Source of the DNA: Prevotellaceae bacterium UBA4372
GTDB taxonomy: Bacteria; Bacteroidota; Bacteroidia; Bacteroidales; Bacteroidaceae
DNA length: 6,104 nucleotides
Direction of reading: 5' to 3'
Assembly: GCA_002391275.1 (NCBI GenBank)
Contig: DGSC01000018.1
Span: forward strand, 5,812-11,915
The notes under the pieces were generated by a model. The model did not search any database. It had not been told where the DNA came from and worked only from the letters and a program-made list of their open reading frames with translations. Below, piece by piece: positions 4,845 to 6,104 of the stretch. Numbering within the stretch: the first letter of the stretch is position 1; every line of letters starts with the position of its first letter. The position numbers and the translations under genes were made by a program.

Positions 4845-6092
4845 TTAACTAAGTTTGTGCACAACAAGTCCGCTGCGAAGCTTGGGCTCGAACCACGTAG
4901 CCTTGGGCGGCATAATCTTGCCACTGTCGGCGATGTCCATGATTTGCTGCATCGAGACGGGATAGAGAGCCAGAGCGGCTCGCATTTCACCACTGTCTAC
5001 GCGGCGCTTCAGTTCGCCTAAGCCACGAAGTCCACCGACAAAATCGATGCGCTTGCTACTACGCAGGTCGCCGAGTTGCAATATATCCTCAAGGATGAGA
5101 CGGCTGGAAATGTCCACGTCGAGTACACCGATGGGGTCGTCGTTGTTGTAAGTTCCGTCCTTGGCTATGAGCGAGAACCAATGACCATCCAAGTAGAGCG
5201 AGAACTCGTGCAGCTTGGAAGGCTTGTAGATATCTGTACCCTTATCCTCAACCGTAAAATTCTTACGTACAGCCTCTAAGAACTGTTCGCTTGAGAGGCC
5301 GTTTAAGTCTTTAAGAACGCGGTTGTAGTCGAGAATGGTGAGCTGAGAAGCTTGGAATGCAACAGCCATGAAGTAGTTGTACTCCTCATCGCCGCGATGG
5401 TTTGGGTTCTGCTTAGCCTTCTCTGCACCAACAAGGGCGGCAGCGGCTGAGCGATGGTGCCCGTCGGCAATATAGAGCGACGGCATCTTGCGGAACTCCT
5501 CAGTGATGGTGGCTATGTCGGCAGCATCACTGATAACCCAGAACTTGTGTCCGAAGCCATCGATGGGTGCTATGAAGTCGTATTCAGGCTCGGTGGCGGC
5601 ATAACGCATGATGAGCTTGTCGAGCACGGCATTGTCGGGATAAGCAAAAAAGACTGGTTCCATGTTGGCATCATTCACGCGAACGTGATTCATGCGGTCC
5701 TCTTCCTTGTCGCGACGTGTGAGCTCGTGCTTCTTGATGACGCCGTTCATGTAGTCGTCCACGTAGGCGCCGATGACAAGTCCGTACTGCGTCTTGCCGT
5801 TCATCGTCTGCGCATAGATGTAGTAGTGCTCATCCTTGTCCTGCACCAGCCAGCCGTTGTCCTGGAACTTCTGGAACTGGCGTGCTGCCTCCTCATAGAC
5901 GCGAGGATCATACTCGCTGGTGCCTACGGGGAAGTTAATCTCCGGCTTAATGATATGGTACAGCGACTTTTCGTTGTCTCCTGCCTCCGCACGTGCCTCT
6001 TCACTGTCGAGGACATCGTATGGACGGCTCTCAACTTGCTCCACCAAATCTTTAGGTGGGCGCAAGCCACGGAAAGGTTTTATGGTTGCCAT
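4845..6092 (-). CDS. DUF1015 family protein
   Basis: A complete 415-aa protein of the DUF1015 family, close to the usual family length; its biochemical role is not established. Recognisable blocks are the N-terminal IKPFRGLRP with SRPYDVLDSEEAR (22-34), KHELTRRDKEEDR (121-133), IADGHHRSAAA (208-218) and the C-terminal MPPKATWFEPKLRSGLVVHK (394-413). The GHHR block recalls the ParB/sulfiredoxin/serine-kinase fold signature (G-x-H-R); that link is inference. It is probably cytoplasmic, as no signal or membrane segment is seen. In many Bacteroidota genomes the gene stands beside serA and serC, hinting at a link with serine metabolism; those genes would lie past 6104 and are not visible. The ATG at 6092 precedes the conserved MATIKPFRGL start. 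Only 12 nt of upstream DNA are present, so no promoter can be judged. The terminator at 4779-4818 ends the unit. Confidence 0.9.
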   Translation of the reverse strand: MATIKPFRGLRPPKDLVEQVESRPYDVLDSEEARAEAGDNEKSLYHIIKPEINFPVGTSEYDPRVYEEAARQFQKFQDNGWLVQDKDEHYYIYAQTMNGKTQYGLVIGAYVDDYMNGVIKKHELTRRDKEEDRMNHVRVNDANMEPVFFAYPDNAVLDKLIMRYAATEPEYDFIAPIDGFGHKFWVISDAADIATITEEFRKMPSLYIADGHHRSAAAALVGAEKAKQNPNHRGDEEYNYFMAVAFQASQLTILDYNRVLKDLNGLSSEQFLEAVRKNFTVEDKGTDIYKPSKLHEFSLYLDGHWFSLIAKDGTYNNDDPIGVLDVDISSRLILEDILQLGDLRSSKRIDFVGGLRGLGELKRRVDSGEMRAALALYPVSMQQIMDIADSGKIMPPKATWFEPKLRSGLVVHKLS

Positions 6093-6104
6093 AATAAGAC
6101 CCCC

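Overview
The window looks like accessory DNA from a member of the Bacteroidota, most likely a Bacteroidales/Prevotella-like organism (the genus is a guess). The main sequence evidence is promoter grammar: a -33 TTTG and a -7 TAnnTTTG box, 20 nt apart, stand in front of the restriction gene, and a near-consensus version faces the opposite way. Start codons lack strong Shine-Dalgarno sequences. A DUF1015 protein and a REP-associated transposase with a long C-terminal extension also fit this phylum.

Layout. (1) Positions 1-1640 hold a minus-strand REP-associated tyrosine transposase (RAYT, 425 aa) with four copies of one palindrome centred on GTTGCGACTnnGTCGCAAC-type arms. Two full-length copies bracket the gene (43-69 and 1609-1635) and two lie in frame inside it, each encoding the decapeptide VATQSQHTGQ. 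The gene also carries a Gly-rich, repeat-built insert between its two catalytic motifs and a Rossmann/SLOG-like C-terminal part. An overlapping reading frame at its 3' end carries a further copy of the peptide and runs off the left edge. (2) Positions 1434-1610 are two consecutive arrays of direct repeats, both with a 22-23 bp period, upstream of the RAYT. (3) Positions 1665-4496 (minus) encode a complete single-chain MmeI-like Type IIL restriction-modification enzyme (943 aa). Its target-recognition half is clearly more AT-rich than the rest. (4) Positions 4497-4844 form a compact intergenic region with two divergent Bacteroidota-type promoters, a 35-codon plus-strand ORF and a bidirectional terminator. 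(5) Positions 4845-6092 (minus) encode a complete DUF1015 protein.

How it fits together. The restriction enzyme is self-contained: nuclease, adenine methyltransferase and specificity domain share one polypeptide, so no partner gene is needed. The RAYT and its palindromes form a REPtron-like unit directly downstream of it. I see no sign that the two act together beyond sharing an accessory location. DUF1015 is probably the chromosomal housekeeping flank; in Bacteroidota it is often next to serine biosynthesis genes, which would lie to the right of the window.

The most interesting signal is the RAYT locus. The same palindrome acts as a genomic repeat and as a coding module, with only synonymous differences in the coding copies, and it sits beside a collagen-like Gly-repeat expansion. 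This resembles self-invasion of a REP transposase gene by its own REP-like element.
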